Origin: Xanthomonas vasicola
GTDB taxonomy: Bacteria; Pseudomonadota; Gammaproteobacteria; Xanthomonadales; Xanthomonadaceae
Assembly: GCF_000772705.2 (NCBI RefSeq)
Contig: NZ_JSBW02000026.1
Location: forward strand, 1 to 64,000
Length of the DNA stretch: 64,000 nucleotides
Direction of reading: 5' to 3'
The notes under the pieces are model-generated. The model had not been told where the DNA came from, ran no database searches, and worked only from the letters and a program-made list of their open reading frames with translations. This document shows, one piece after another, positions 18,161-27,122 of this stretch. A program made the translations under genes and the position numbers. Within the stretch, counting starts at the first letter, position 1, and every line of letters starts with the position of its first letter.

Positions 18161-19327
18161 ATGATCATTTCCGCCGCTTCCGACTACCGCGCCGCCGCCG
18201 AAGCACGCTTGCCGCCCTTCCTGTTCCATTACATCGATGGCGGCGCGTATGCCGAGCACACCTTGCGGCGCAATGTCTCGGATCTGGCCGATATCGCGCT
18301 GCGCCAGCGGGTGCTGCGCAATATGTCGGATCTGCGCCTGAGCACCGAGCTGTTCGGCGAAACCTTGGCGATGCCGGTGGCATTGGCGCCGGTCGGCCTC
18401 ACCGGCATGTATGCACGCCGCGGCGAAGTGCAGGCCGCGCGTGCGGCGGCCGCGCGCGGCATTCCGTTCACCCTGTCCACGGTGTCGGTGTGCCCGATCG
18501 AAGAAGTGGCGCCGGCGATCGAGCGGCCGATGTGGTTCCAACTGTATGTGCTCAAGGACCGCGGCTTCATGCGCAATGCGCTGGAGCGCGCCAGGGCGGC
18601 GGGCGTGACCACGCTGGTGTTCACCGTGGACATGCCCACACCGGGCGCGCGTTACCGCGATGCGCATTCGGGCATGAGCGGGCCCAATGCCTCGCTGCGG
18701 CGCATGCTGCAGGCGGTGACGCATCCGCGCTGGGCGTGGGATGTGGGCCTGCTCGGCAAACCGCATGATTTAGGCAATATTTCTGCCTATCGGGGCAGCC
18801 CCACCGGCCTGCAGGATTACATCGGCTGGCTGGGCGCCAACTTTGACCCGTCCATTGCCTGGAAAGATCTGGAATGGATCCGCGAGTTCTGGACCGGGCC
18901 GATGGTAATCAAGGGCATCCTGGACCCAGAGGACGCGCGCGATGCGGTGCGTTTCGGCGCCGACGGCATCGTGGTCTCCAACCACGGCGGCCGTCAGCTC
19001 GACGGCGTGCTGTCCAGCGCGCGCGCCTTGCCGGCGATTGCCGATGCAGTGAAGGGCGAGCTGAAGATTCTGGCCGATTCGGGCATCCGCAGCGGGCTGG
19101 ATGTGGTGCGCATGCTCGCACTGGGTGCCGATGCGGTGCTGCTGGGCCGCGCGTTCGTCTACGCGTTGGCGGCCGCCGGGCAGGCCGGCGTGGAAAACCT
19201 GCTGACCCTGATCGAAAAGGAAATGCGCGTGGCGATGACGCTGACCGGGACGCATTCCATCGCTGAGATCAGTGCCGACGCATTGAGCCGGGTGACGCGC
19301 GAGCGGGCCGATGCGATCTCGCCTTAA
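18161..19327 (+). CDS. lldD: L-lactate dehydrogenase (quinone), FMN-dependent
   Basis: 388 residues from ATG 18161, close to the usual length. It oxidises L-lactate to pyruvate and passes electrons to the quinone pool at the inner membrane. FMN/substrate motifs: [30 protein letters not shown], the catalytic His in [34 protein letters not shown] and GRAFVYAL. It stands alone between the carotenoid oxygenase and the convergent ku gene. A decayed copy of its 5' end lies at 11795-11911. Confidence 0.93.
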   Translation: MIISAASDYRAAAEARLPPFLFHYIDGGAYAEHTLRRNVSDLADIALRQRVLRNMSDLRLSTELFGETLAMPVALAPVGLTGMYARRGEVQAARAAAARGIPFTLSTVSVCPIEEVAPAIERPMWFQLYVLKDRGFMRNALERARAAGVTTLVFTVDMPTPGARYRDAHSGMSGPNASLRRMLQAVTHPRWAWDVGLLGKPHDLGNISAYRGSPTGLQDYIGWLGANFDPSIAWKDLEWIREFWTGPMVIKGILDPEDARDAVRFGADGIVVSNHGGRQLDGVLSSARALPAIADAVKGELKILADSGIRSGLDVVRMLALGADAVLLGRAFVYALAAAGQAGVENLLTLIEKEMRVAMTLTGTHSIAEISADALSRVTRERADAISP

Positions 19328-19427
19328 GGCCGCTAAAACGTAGCGCGCAATCGACTGCTGTGAGTGGCGGTGAAGCGCGCGCCGATATGCGGGCATGCCA
19401 CGCATGCAGTCCGTTCTGCGAGCCTGC

Positions 19428-20384
19428 CTACCCTGCCTTGCGCCTTGGCGCCGCCGTCTTGGTGGCGGTCTTCTTGGTCGCCTTGCTCGCGGTCTTCTTG
19501 ACAGCTTTTTTTGCCGCCTTCTTGGCCGCGGTCTTTTTTGCAGGTGCGCCTGCCGTGTCGGCGCTGTTCTTCTTGGCCGGTGTGCGCGTATTCGCTTGCA
19601 GGCTCTTCTGCAGCAACGACATGAAATCCACCACATTGGTGGTGGCATCTTCGTGCTGAGGCGGCTCCACATCCGCCGTGGTCGTGCCACCCTTATCCTG
19701 AATACGCTTGCGTAAAATCTTTTCCAGCTTGCCGCGGAATTCGTCGTGGTAATCCTCCGGCTGCCACGTGCCAGACATCGACTCGATCAGCTGCTTGGCC
19801 ATCTCCTGTTCCTTGGGCGTGATGCGGTACTCACCCACCGCGCCGGCCGGCAGCTTGTAGTCCTGCGGGTCCACCACCTCCTGTTGGTAACGCAGCAGTA
19901 GCAGGATCAAGGCATCGCCCTGCGGCATCACCGCCGCCAGATATTCGCGGGTGCGGATGACCACTTTGGCGATCCCCACCTTGCCGGTATCGCGCAAGGT
20001 TTCGCGCAGCAGCACGTAGCCTTTCTCGGCTTTTTTCCCAGGCACCAGAATGTAGGGCTTTTCGAAATAACGCGGGTCGATATCGGCCGCATCGACAAAG
20101 GTTTCCACCTCCACCGTTTCATGGCTTTCCGGCGAGGCCGAGCGGATGTCCTGCTCTTCGACAATGACGTAGCTGCCCTTGTCGTATTCGAATGCCTTAA
20201 CGATCTCCTTCCACGGCACCTCGTCGCCGGTGTCGGCATTGACGCGCTCGAAGCGGATCGGCTTTTTGTCACGTGAATCGAGCATGCGGAAATGCAGATC
20301 CACCTTGCGCTCGCCCGACATCAACGCTACCGGCACATTAAGCAAACCGAAGGAAAGGGTTCCGGTCCAGATCGGTCGTGCCAT
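19428..20384 (-). CDS. ku: Non-homologous end-joining protein Ku
   Basis: 318 residues from ATG 20384. MARPIWTGTLSFGLLNVPV opens the Ku core, which forms a homodimeric ring on DNA ends (EKGYVLLRETLRDTGKVGIA, FRGKLEKILRKRIQ). After about residue 265 comes a Lys/Ala-rich tail of AAKKAAKKAVKKTASK type, which in other bacterial Ku proteins helps DNA binding and threading. The partner ligase LigD is not in this window. The start codon overlaps the stop of the upstream ORF (TGATG), implying coupled translation. Confidence 0.95.
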   Translation of the reverse strand: MARPIWTGTLSFGLLNVPVALMSGERKVDLHFRMLDSRDKKPIRFERVNADTGDEVPWKEIVKAFEYDKGSYVIVEEQDIRSASPESHETVEVETFVDAADIDPRYFEKPYILVPGKKAEKGYVLLRETLRDTGKVGIAKVVIRTREYLAAVMPQGDALILLLLRYQQEVVDPQDYKLPAGAVGEYRITPKEQEMAKQLIESMSGTWQPEDYHDEFRGKLEKILRKRIQDKGGTTTADVEPPQHEDATTNVVDFMSLLQKSLQANTRTPAKKNSADTAGAPAKKTAAKKAAKKAVKKTASKATKKTATKTAAPRRKAG

Positions 20385-20782
20385 CAGTGCGCTGCTCCAT
20401 GGATCGCTGCTTCGGGAATGTGGTCCAACGCCAGCCAGGCGTCCTCGACAATGTCGCGCACCTGCGGCCAGTCCAGTCGCGATGCGCCACGCATGCTGTC
20501 CCACTGCGCGGCCAGGGCCTGCTCGCAATTGGCATCGGCGCCGCGCGGCCAATCGGCGGCGTGAGTGATACGTGCGAATGCATAGGCCGGCGATAAATCG
20601 CGCCAGGTTGGCCCACCCCGCCGACGGCGGCGCTGGTAGTCGGCCAGGCTGTAGCAGTGGAAATCCTGCGGCACGCCAGCGGTATCCGGCACGCGCGATT
20701 TGCGATGCGCGCGTGTGGGCGGAGCGGGCTCGACAAGGGCGCTGAGCAGACGACGGTCGGGACGACGATCCTCGGGGCGCAT
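20384..20782 (-). CDS. Hypothetical protein translationally coupled to Ku
   Basis: 132 residues from ATG 20782, which has GGAG 9 bases upstream; ATG 20818 would add 12 residues. Basic and Arg-rich N-terminus (MRPEDRRPDRRLL), a RRRRRGGPTWRDLSPAYA stretch and an acidic C-terminal helix (VRDIVEDAWLALDHIPE). No known domain, signal peptide or membrane segment. The stop overlaps the ku start by two bases (TGATG), so it may work with Ku or only serve expression. No function is assigned. Confidence 0.6.
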   Translation of the reverse strand: MRPEDRRPDRRLLSALVEPAPPTRAHRKSRVPDTAGVPQDFHCYSLADYQRRRRRGGPTWRDLSPAYAFARITHAADWPRGADANCEQALAAQWDSMRGASRLDWPQVRDIVEDAWLALDHIPEAAIHGAAH

Positions 20783-20933
20783 GGAGCGGCTCCACGGTGC
20801 GGCATGGGGGGCTGACATCAGTAACGCCGCTGCCGTGAGCCATGCGTGAGAAATTCGCACACATTCTGCGATTTGCATGCTCTTCACCGCAGGCGCGGTG
20901 AACTGCCACTCCATCTTGTTTCAGGAGTACGCC

Positions 20934-21113
20934 ATGTCCCGCGACCCCTTACGCGACCAGCCCACCCAACCAGGCGAGCAGCACGGCAAGCGCGACGCCG
21001 AACACTATGAAGATCGTGGTGCCGGCGATGCACCGGGGCGCCTGATTCCTGCCGATGGCCAGACGCCGGCAAAGAAGCCAGGCACCGCGCCGTCAACGGC
21101 GACAGACGACTGA
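20934..21113 (+). CDS. Small acidic/polar hypothetical protein
   Basis: 59 residues from ATG 20934 with CAGGAG upstream. Highly polar and probably disordered (MSRDPLRDQPTQPGEQHGKR, EHYEDRGAGDAPGR, ending PSTATDD). It is divergent from the ku operon. No family recognised. The clear RBS argues for a real gene. Its 3' end overlaps the convergent gene at 21093 by 21 bases. Confidence 0.6.
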   Translation: MSRDPLRDQPTQPGEQHGKRDAEHYEDRGAGDAPGRLIPADGQTPAKKPGTAPSTATDD

Positions 21114-21341
21114 ATGCATGTGGTTGGCAAGTATCTTGTTGGGAGCGTGTTGTTGAAGGACGAACCGGCTGGTGTCAGGTCGCTGCGTAGCAGGTGCTGC
21201 TGATCTAAGTGCGCTTTGCTCACGCCCGGCCAGATAATCGCGCACGATGCGCATGTCCACGTGGTCTGCCCAGGCTGCGTGGCACACCAGCAGACTGGCT
21301 GCCATCGCCACCACAACGACCGTTCGTTTCCAAGCCATCAT
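21093..21341 (-). CDS. Small exported hypothetical protein
   Basis: 82 residues from ATG 21341 (GGAG 7 bases upstream; ATG 21338 also possible). Signal peptide MAWKRTVVVVAMAASLLVCHAAWA, then a short mature part with VDMRIVRDYLAGREQ. No family recognised. The odd C-terminus (HAPNKILANHMHSVVCRR) overlaps the convergent small gene and may be read-through after loss of an original end. Confidence 0.5.
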   Translation of the reverse strand: MMAWKRTVVVVAMAASLLVCHAAWADHVDMRIVRDYLAGREQSALRSAAPATQRPDTSRFVLQQHAPNKILANHMHSVVCRR

Positions 21342-21531
21342 CACCGCGCTCCATGCCTTGACTGAGTGTCAGAGGCTAGCATTCCGCTTCGACAACATCT
21401 GGCCGCACTGCTGATTTGCTTAGACGCGATCAGCATGACGTCCGGCAAGTGCAGAGCGACGTCGGAGCGCTCGGCGGCAATCCAGCGATTAGCTCCACAG
21501 CCGATCACCGTTTGCCTCGCGCAATAGCGCA

Positions 21532-21828
21532 CTAGCCGGCCGCCGTACTTCCTGCCGCACGCCATTGGCGTACCGCCGCAAGCACACGGGTGCCGTCTGC
21601 CGCGCTGCTATCGCGTGCGGCGTAATCGTGTGGCCGGGCTTGAACTTGGGCCGCTAACGTTGCGCACGCAGCATGTGGGTCTGCCAGCACGGCGGCACGC
21701 TCGGTTGTGTTCAATACCAGCAGAATCGAGAAGCCGGCGGCTGAGATCGAGCAGTTGATATCCAGCCAATCGCGATCGTCATCGCGCAAGAGAAACCAAT
21801 CTGCTGGGGCGTCATCGACAACGACCAT
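21532..21828 (-). CDS. 98-residue hypothetical protein (copy with original stop)
   Basis: MVVVDDAPADWFLLRDDDRD opens a soluble protein with an Ile/Leu-rich middle (AAGFSILLVLNTTER) and an Ala/Arg-rich end. No known domain. All but the stop and the last two bases of its codons lie inside the tandem 598-bp duplication; its stop codon (21532-21534) is just outside the left edge. RBS is weak. It runs the same way as the TonB receptor upstream of it, and before duplication it directly followed that receptor. Confidence 0.55.
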   Translation of the reverse strand: MVVVDDAPADWFLLRDDDRDWLDINCSISAAGFSILLVLNTTERAAVLADPHAACATLAAQVQARPHDYAARDSSAADGTRVLAAVRQWRAAGSTAAG

Positions 21829-22133
21829 GGGTGTGGCCTGGCGTGTGGATGGAGAGACACTACATGCCGCTTATCGCCGCCGGATGAAGACATGCGCGTT
21901 ATCCACGGCACTTTATAGCGCCCGAGGGCGCATCAATAATGTAAGCAAATCGCGCTCGTCGTTTGAATCGCAAAAAACGCTTGCCTGATGAGTTGCGAGA
22001 CAATTTTCACCAAGCGACATGCGCGTTTTGCAAACGCCCAGCCGCCACACGCTCACCCGCCAAAATCCCACTGCAGCCCCACGGTATAGGTGCGGTCCGG
22101 GCCGGGTTCGTCATAGCGGACGTTGCCGTCGTT
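21536..22133. repeat. 598-bp tandem duplication, left copy
   Basis: Begins CCGGCCGCCGTACTTCCTG and ends GACGTTGCCGTCGTT; followed directly by an apparently identical second copy. It carries the body of the 98-residue gene and a useless duplicate of the last 27 or so codons of the TonB receptor (22053-22133). Confidence 0.95.
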
Positions 22134-22426
22134 CCGGCCGCCGTACTTCCTGCCGCACGCCATTGGCGTACCGCCGCAAGCACACGGGTGCCGTCTGCCG
22201 CGCTGCTATCGCGTGCGGCGTAATCGTGTGGCCGGGCTTGAACTTGGGCCGCTAACGTTGCGCACGCAGCATGTGGGTCTGCCAGCACGGCGGCACGCTC
22301 GGTTGTGTTCAATACCAGCAGAATCGAGAAGCCGGCGGCTGAGATCGAGCAGTTGATATCCAGCCAATCGCGATCGTCATCGCGCAAGAGAAACCAATCT
22401 GCTGGGGCGTCATCGACAACGACCAT
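22007..22426 (-). pseudogene. Duplicated 98-residue gene fused to a TonB-receptor 3' fragment
   Basis: The first 98 residues equal those of the gene at 21532-21828. The duplication junction at 22133/22134 removes the original stop, so the frame runs on through the antisense-framed remains of the receptor end (TSAMTNPARTAPIPWG...) to 22007, giving 139 codons. The extra 41 residues are junction noise. It may still be translated, but it is a by-product of the duplication. Confidence 0.6.
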
Positions 22427-22731
22427 GGGTGTGGCCTGGCGTGTGGATGGAGAGACACTACATGCCGCTTATCGCCGCCGGATGAAGACATGCGCGTTAT
22501 CCACGGCACTTTATAGCGCCCGAGGGCGCATCAATAATGTAAGCAAATCGCGCTCGTCGTTTGAATCGCAAAAAACGCTTGCCTGATGAGTTGCGAGACA
22601 ATTTTCACCAAGCGACATGCGCGTTTTGCAAACGCCCAGCCGCCACACGCTCACCCGCCAAAATCCCACTGCAGCCCCACGGTATAGGTGCGGTCCGGGC
22701 CGGGTTCGTCATAGCGGACGTTGCCGTCGTT
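22134..22731. repeat. 598-bp tandem duplication, right copy
   Basis: Offset from the left copy by exactly 598 bases at every landmark checked (for example ATG at 21828 and 22426). It joins at its right edge to the intact TonB receptor reading frame. Confidence 0.95.
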
Positions 22732-24789
22732 GACGATGACCGAGCCCACGTACTGCCGGTCCAGCACATTGTCGATGCGTGCGAAGGTGCGCAATGCACC
22801 GAGCGTGGTGGTCCAGCGCCGCGAGGCTTCCAGATTGACCAGCGCGTAGCCGGGTGCACGCTCCGTGGCCAGGTCGTTGACCACGGTGGCGCCGGAGGCC
22901 ACCGATTCGGCGGCGAATTGCCACTGCCCCGGCTGCCATAGCCAACGCGCAAACAGCTGCTGACGCGGCACGCCGGGCAGGCGCGATCCGCTGGCCACCA
23001 CTGCGGTGGGCGTGGCGCAGCCGCTGCTGGCACAGGTGAGGTAGCCATCGCGTACGGTGGCGTCGACGAAGGTATAGGCCAGCTGCAGCTGCTGCGTGGC
23101 GCCGATCGGTTGCTGCCAGCTGAGCTCTGCGCCCTGGCGCCGCGTCGCGCCGATATTGCGATACGTGCTGCGCCCATTGGTGTTGCTGGCCACTGCCAGT
23201 TCGTCGTCGGTGTCAGCGCGGAACAACGCAAATTCCATCGCCGCGCCGCTTTGTGCACGCCACTTGCTGCCGACTTCATAGTTGCGGCTCGTCGCCGCGC
23301 CCAGGTCCAGCGCCAGGCCGGCGCCGCCATCGCTGCGGTAACCGAGTTCGTTGAAGGTGGGCGTTTCGAAACCGCGTCCAACCGAGGCGTAAAAGCGTAG
23401 ATCCTCGTCGGCGCGGAACACGATGCCGACCACCGGCGTGGTCGCCGAATAATCGCGCTGGCCGCTGTCGTCGGGATTGCGGCCCACAATGTAGTGGTCG
23501 TCCGACTCGAAACGCACTTCACTATGGCGCACGCCCAGCAGCGCCGACCAGGGCTCGCTCCACTGCCACCACAGCTGCGCGAACTGGTCCACGTTCTCGA
23601 CCTGGTCGCGCTGGTTGCGGCGCAATGCGCCCTTGACGCCGAGTGTGTCGCCGACAAAGTTTTCGTAACCGGTGCGGTGCTGGCGCTGGCGGTCGACATT
23701 GGTGCCGACGGTGAGCTGCAAGGGCCGGCCCAGCGCCTCGCCCTGCCAAGCCCAGCGCGCGTCGGCGCCTTCGTAATTGCTGTCCAGATCGATCACCCCG
23801 CCCGAATGCAGCGGGTTGCGCTGCACCGCGACCGGAATCGCCAGGAACTGCTCCACGCTGCGCTGGCCGCCATAGGCCATCAAGCGCAACGTCTGGTTGT
23901 CGAATTGCTGGGTGAAGATGGCGCCGGCCTGCGATTGGCGCACCGACTTGCGGGTATTGAACTGGGTGGCCACCGATGTGGCCTGCGCCGGGTTGGCATT
24001 GAACTGCGCGCGGGTCAGGCCGAGCGGATCTTGTGCATCGGGTGCATCCAGATAATTGAGCACCAGGTCCAGCCGGCGGCCCTCAGCCAGATCGAAACCG
24101 AGCTTGGCATTGACCGAGTCGCGCTTGGCGCGGCTATGGTCGCGGAAGCCGTCGGTTTCGAAATGATTGGCGGCCAGGTTGTAATGCACCGCGCCCTGCT
24201 GGCCGAGCAATTGCGCGCCGACGTTGACGGTCGCGTTGCTGCCATAGGTAGCGCGCAGCCGCCACGGGTCGTTTGGGGCGCCGTCGGCGCTCCACAACTG
24301 CAGCACGCCGCCGGAGGAATTGCCGTACAACGCCGAAAACGGCCCGCGCAGCACCTCCACCCGCTCGGCGCCCAGCACGTTGAAGTGCGACAGCTGGCCC
24401 TGGCCGTCGGGCATGCTGGCCGGAATGCCATCGACCAGCAGCCGCACGCCGCGCACGCCGAAGGTGGAGCGCGCGCCGAAGCCGCGAATCGACAGCTGGG
24501 TGTCCTGCGCGTAGTTCTGGCGGTCGCGCGCCACCAAGCCGGGGATGCCGTCCAGCAACTCGGAGACCTGCGCGCCGCGGCGGTTGTCGTCGTCGGCAGA
24601 CACCGCGGTGAACGAGGCCGGCAGATCGAAATCCTCCACCCCGCGCACGCGCGCAGCGTCCACCTGCACGGCAGGCAAGCGCTGGATCGGTGTGGAGGCG
24701 GGCGGCGCCGGATCGGCGGCCAGGACGAGCGGCGTGGCGCTCATAGCGAACAGGCCGCAGGCGGCGGCCAACAAGGTGAGTCTGGGCAT
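22651..24789 (-). CDS. TonB-dependent outer-membrane receptor
   Basis: 712 residues from ATG 24789; an upstream ATG at 24807 is possible. Signal peptide LTLLAAACGLFAMSATPLVLA. Plug domain: SELLDGIPGLVARDRQNYAQ, LSIRGFGARSTFGVRGVRLL, VEVLRGPFSALYGNSSGGVL. The barrel ends GPDRTYTVGLQWDFGG with the C-terminal aromatic pattern needed for BAM assembly. The motif set is that of siderophore or small-molecule receptors of the FecA/IroN type rather than the Caulobacter sugar type. Its 3' end lies in the right copy of the 598-bp duplication and remains intact. Substrate unknown. Confidence 0.9.
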   Translation of the reverse strand: MPRLTLLAAACGLFAMSATPLVLAADPAPPASTPIQRLPAVQVDAARVRGVEDFDLPASFTAVSADDDNRRGAQVSELLDGIPGLVARDRQNYAQDTQLSIRGFGARSTFGVRGVRLLVDGIPASMPDGQGQLSHFNVLGAERVEVLRGPFSALYGNSSGGVLQLWSADGAPNDPWRLRATYGSNATVNVGAQLLGQQGAVHYNLAANHFETDGFRDHSRAKRDSVNAKLGFDLAEGRRLDLVLNYLDAPDAQDPLGLTRAQFNANPAQATSVATQFNTRKSVRQSQAGAIFTQQFDNQTLRLMAYGGQRSVEQFLAIPVAVQRNPLHSGGVIDLDSNYEGADARWAWQGEALGRPLQLTVGTNVDRQRQHRTGYENFVGDTLGVKGALRRNQRDQVENVDQFAQLWWQWSEPWSALLGVRHSEVRFESDDHYIVGRNPDDSGQRDYSATTPVVGIVFRADEDLRFYASVGRGFETPTFNELGYRSDGGAGLALDLGAATSRNYEVGSKWRAQSGAAMEFALFRADTDDELAVASNTNGRSTYRNIGATRRQGAELSWQQPIGATQQLQLAYTFVDATVRDGYLTCASSGCATPTAVVASGSRLPGVPRQQLFARWLWQPGQWQFAAESVASGATVVNDLATERAPGYALVNLEASRRWTTTLGALRTFARIDNVLDRQYVGSVIVNDGNVRYDEPGPDRTYTVGLQWDFGG

Positions 24790-24944
24790 GGGCGTAGTGT
24801 CCCTCATCCGTACTGCGCGCGCATTGTTGCGTACGGAACGAAGCATGCTACGCCGGCCATGGGCTGCTACGATGAAGTGGTTTGGCCCAGCAGCGGCCAT
24901 TCCCCGGAAGTCCCTCACTCTTTCGTCCTTCAGCGAGTCATGCC

Positions 24945-26147
24945 GTGTCCTTCTTTGCAAACGTGGAACAGGTTCCAGGCGACCCCATCCTGGGCCTGAC
25001 CGAGGCCTACAACGCCGACAGCCGCCCCAACAAGGTCAACCTGGGCGTGGGCATTTATTACGACGAAAACGGGCGCATCCCGCTGTTGCGCGCCGTGCAC
25101 AAGATCGAGCAGCAGCTCGCGCAGGACGCCAAACCGCGCGGTTACCTGCCCATCGACGGCCTGGCCGCGTACGACAAGGCCACCCAGGAGCTGCTGTTTG
25201 GCGCCGACTCTGCGCTGGTGACCTCCGGCCGCGTGGCGACCTCGCAGACCGTCGGCGGCAGCGGCGCGTTGCGCGTCGGTGCGGACCTGCTCAAGAAGCT
25301 GCTGCCTACCTCCACCATCGCCATCAGCAACCCCAGCTGGGAAAACCATCGCGCGGTGTTCGGCGCGGCCGGCTTCGAGGTTGTGGATTACACCTATTTC
25401 GATGCCGCCAGCCATGGCCTGAACTTCGACGGCATGCTCGCCGATCTGGCCAAGCTCGAACCGGGCACCGTGGTGCTGCTGCACGCCTGCTGCCACAACC
25501 CGACCGGCGCCGACCTGAGCAAAGAGCAGTGGAAGCAGGTGGCCGGCCTGTTGAAGGAACGCAACCTGTTCCCGTTCGTCGACATCGCCTACCAGGGCTT
25601 CGACAAGGGCATCGAAGCCGACGCGTATGCGGTGCGTCTGCTGGCTGCCGAAGGCATCGACAGCTACGTGGTCGCCAGCTCCTACTCCAAGTCGTTCTCG
25701 CTGTACGGCGAGCGCGTGGGCGCGCTGTCGGTGGTCTCGGCCACCGCCGCCGAAGCCAAGGCGGTGCAGTCGCAGGTCAAGCGCATCATCCGCACCATCT
25801 ACTCCAGCCCGTCCACGCACGGCGCCGCCTTGGTGGCCGGCGTGCTGACCAGCCCGGAGCTGCGCGATCTGTGGGAGCAGGAACTGACCGAAATGCGCGA
25901 GCGCATCCATTCCTTACGCGCAGGGCTGGTGGAAAAACTCGCCACGCTGGGCGCCCCGGAGTTCGACTTCATCCAACGCCAGGCCGGCATGTTCTCTTAC
26001 TCGGGCCTGACCAAGACCCAGGTAGACCGCCTGCGCGACGAGTTCGCGATCTACGCCGTCGGTACGGGGCGCATCTGCGTGGCTGCACTGAGCCAGCGCA
26101 ACCTGGACTACGTGGCCCAGGCTGTGGCGACTGTCAGCCGGGTGTGA
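24945..26147 (+). CDS. tyrB: Aromatic/aspartate aminotransferase
   Basis: 400 residues from GTG 24945 (SFFANVEQVPGDPILGL follows), the start that matches family length; an in-frame ATG at 24882 lacks support. It is a class I PLP aminotransferase: NLGVGIYYDENGRIPLLRAV, the HACCHNPTGADLS loop, DIAYQGFDKG and the PLP Lys in ASSYSKSFSLYGERVG. It transfers amino groups between tyrosine, phenylalanine or aspartate and 2-oxoglutarate in the cytoplasm. It is divergent from the TonB receptor. aspC is the alternative name; substrate preference cannot be read from sequence alone. Confidence 0.9.
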   Translation: MSFFANVEQVPGDPILGLTEAYNADSRPNKVNLGVGIYYDENGRIPLLRAVHKIEQQLAQDAKPRGYLPIDGLAAYDKATQELLFGADSALVTSGRVATSQTVGGSGALRVGADLLKKLLPTSTIAISNPSWENHRAVFGAAGFEVVDYTYFDAASHGLNFDGMLADLAKLEPGTVVLLHACCHNPTGADLSKEQWKQVAGLLKERNLFPFVDIAYQGFDKGIEADAYAVRLLAAEGIDSYVVASSYSKSFSLYGERVGALSVVSATAAEAKAVQSQVKRIIRTIYSSPSTHGAALVAGVLTSPELRDLWEQELTEMRERIHSLRAGLVEKLATLGAPEFDFIQRQAGMFSYSGLTKTQVDRLRDEFAIYAVGTGRICVAALSQRNLDYVAQAVATVSRV

Positions 26148-26189
26148 GTGCCAGACTTTCCTGACACGTTTTGATGCAGTTTTCTTCCC

Positions 26190-26209
26190 CAGATTTTCAC
26201 CAAAATCTG
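26190..26209. terminator. Perfect inverted repeat after tyrB (CAGATTTT-CACC-AAAATCTG)
   Basis: 8-bp stem with a 4-base loop, 43 bases after the tyrB stop and directly upstream of the promoter of the low-GC operon. It could end tyrB transcription or serve as an operator; there is no T run. Confidence 0.45.
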
Positions 26210-26211
26210 AC

Positions 26212-26239
26212 TTGACCTCAGCACAGTACTCATTAAGTA
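26212..26239 (+). promoter_or_regulatory. Sigma-70-type promoter of low-GC operon
   Basis: TTGACC (26212-26217), 16-base spacer, TAAGTA (26234-26239; AAGTAT with 17). About 27 bases lie between it and the ATG at 26267, which has AAGGA. The near-consensus sequence is unusual in this GC-rich genome. Confidence 0.6.
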
Positions 26240-26266
26240 TCAAAAAACTAGCGTAAGGAAACGAAA

Positions 26267-27118
26267 ATGCGATTCAGAACATCATTATTTCTATCTGTTC
26301 TTTTCATCGCATCCCCTGCGATGGCAATGACTAAGACCTGCGATGGTTGTACGGAAGCAGAAATGAGATCCATGATATGGAACATACTGATTTTCGAAAG
26401 TGGGAACTATAGAAATGCCCGCCAACCCGCTTATGTTGCAAACCCTCAATCCAAGTCTGTTCTAAAGGGAATTTATAGTTGGAATTATGAAGCAGACGGT
26501 GAAACTATTGTTCAGAACGTCAGCGCAGGCGCTGTAGAGCCGCAGATTTTTGGATTTGTTAGTACTCTATCTGATGCATATGGCGAAAGAATGCTAACTA
26601 GTAGTTCTGTAGGTCTGGCTGATTCAAATCGCCCAACTTCTATCTACGATGTCATAGACAACCCGTCGCGCGAACAGCAGGTAGTGAGCGCAATCGAGAA
26701 TTCCAAGGCTGACTTTTTTCAAAGGGCAGGGGACGCTGCGAAAGTTTTAAACCCCCTTTCCCTCCTTCCTGGCTTCAATCCAGGCGGGGTCAATTTGACC
26801 GTTAAGTTTGTTTTTGACGATAAGAGCACTGCAACGTATACATTTGATAGTCAGACAAAGTCGTGGAACCGCGCGAAGGACAGCCAGCGCGACTCTAGCG
26901 GCAACATAGTGCCGACAAAGAAATCTGAATTTTCAGGCGGCGAGGGTAGCATACGCACTTATGATTTCACTAACAGTCAAGAAAATATGGATAAGTTCTA
27001 CAACTGGGCAATTCGAAATGGCATCAGCTTCTCGCAACCTACGGGATCGGGAACGAGAACTGGCATAATCTGCACAAGCACAAAGGACGGCGTCATCTGC
27101 CATATAGTTGCTTATTAA
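26267..27118 (+). CDS. Secreted protein of unknown function, first gene of low-GC operon
   Basis: 283 residues. Signal peptide MRFRTSLFLSVLFIASPAMA. The mature protein begins with a CDGC pair and ends with two more cysteines (GIICTSTKDGVICHIVAY), suggesting disulfides in the periplasm or outside. The middle has Ser/Thr-rich beta segments (VKFVFDDKSTATYTFDSQT). No catalytic signature seen. GC content is far below the flanking tyrB and fbp genes, with AT-rich codons, indicating transfer. Four bases separate it from the next gene. It could be a secreted effector or an adhesion factor; no function is assigned. Confidence 0.75.
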   Translation: MRFRTSLFLSVLFIASPAMAMTKTCDGCTEAEMRSMIWNILIFESGNYRNARQPAYVANPQSKSVLKGIYSWNYEADGETIVQNVSAGAVEPQIFGFVSTLSDAYGERMLTSSSVGLADSNRPTSIYDVIDNPSREQQVVSAIENSKADFFQRAGDAAKVLNPLSLLPGFNPGGVNLTVKFVFDDKSTATYTFDSQTKSWNRAKDSQRDSSGNIVPTKKSEFSGGEGSIRTYDFTNSQENMDKFYNWAIRNGISFSQPTGSGTRTGIICTSTKDGVICHIVAY

Positions 27119-27122
27119 TTTC

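Noticed and set aside
20820-20860. TTCGC near 20850 considered as half of a PIP box
   Set aside because: No second TTCGB half lies at the required 15-base spacing.
21707-21988. 93-codon plus-strand frame, present twice (also at 22305-22586)
   Set aside because: Its two copies simply follow the tandem duplication; it is antisense to the 98-residue gene and has no RBS.
23494-24999. 501-codon open frame on the plus strand
   Set aside because: It lies opposite the TonB receptor, has the His/Gln/Gly-rich composition of an antisense frame in GC-rich DNA, and shows no domain.
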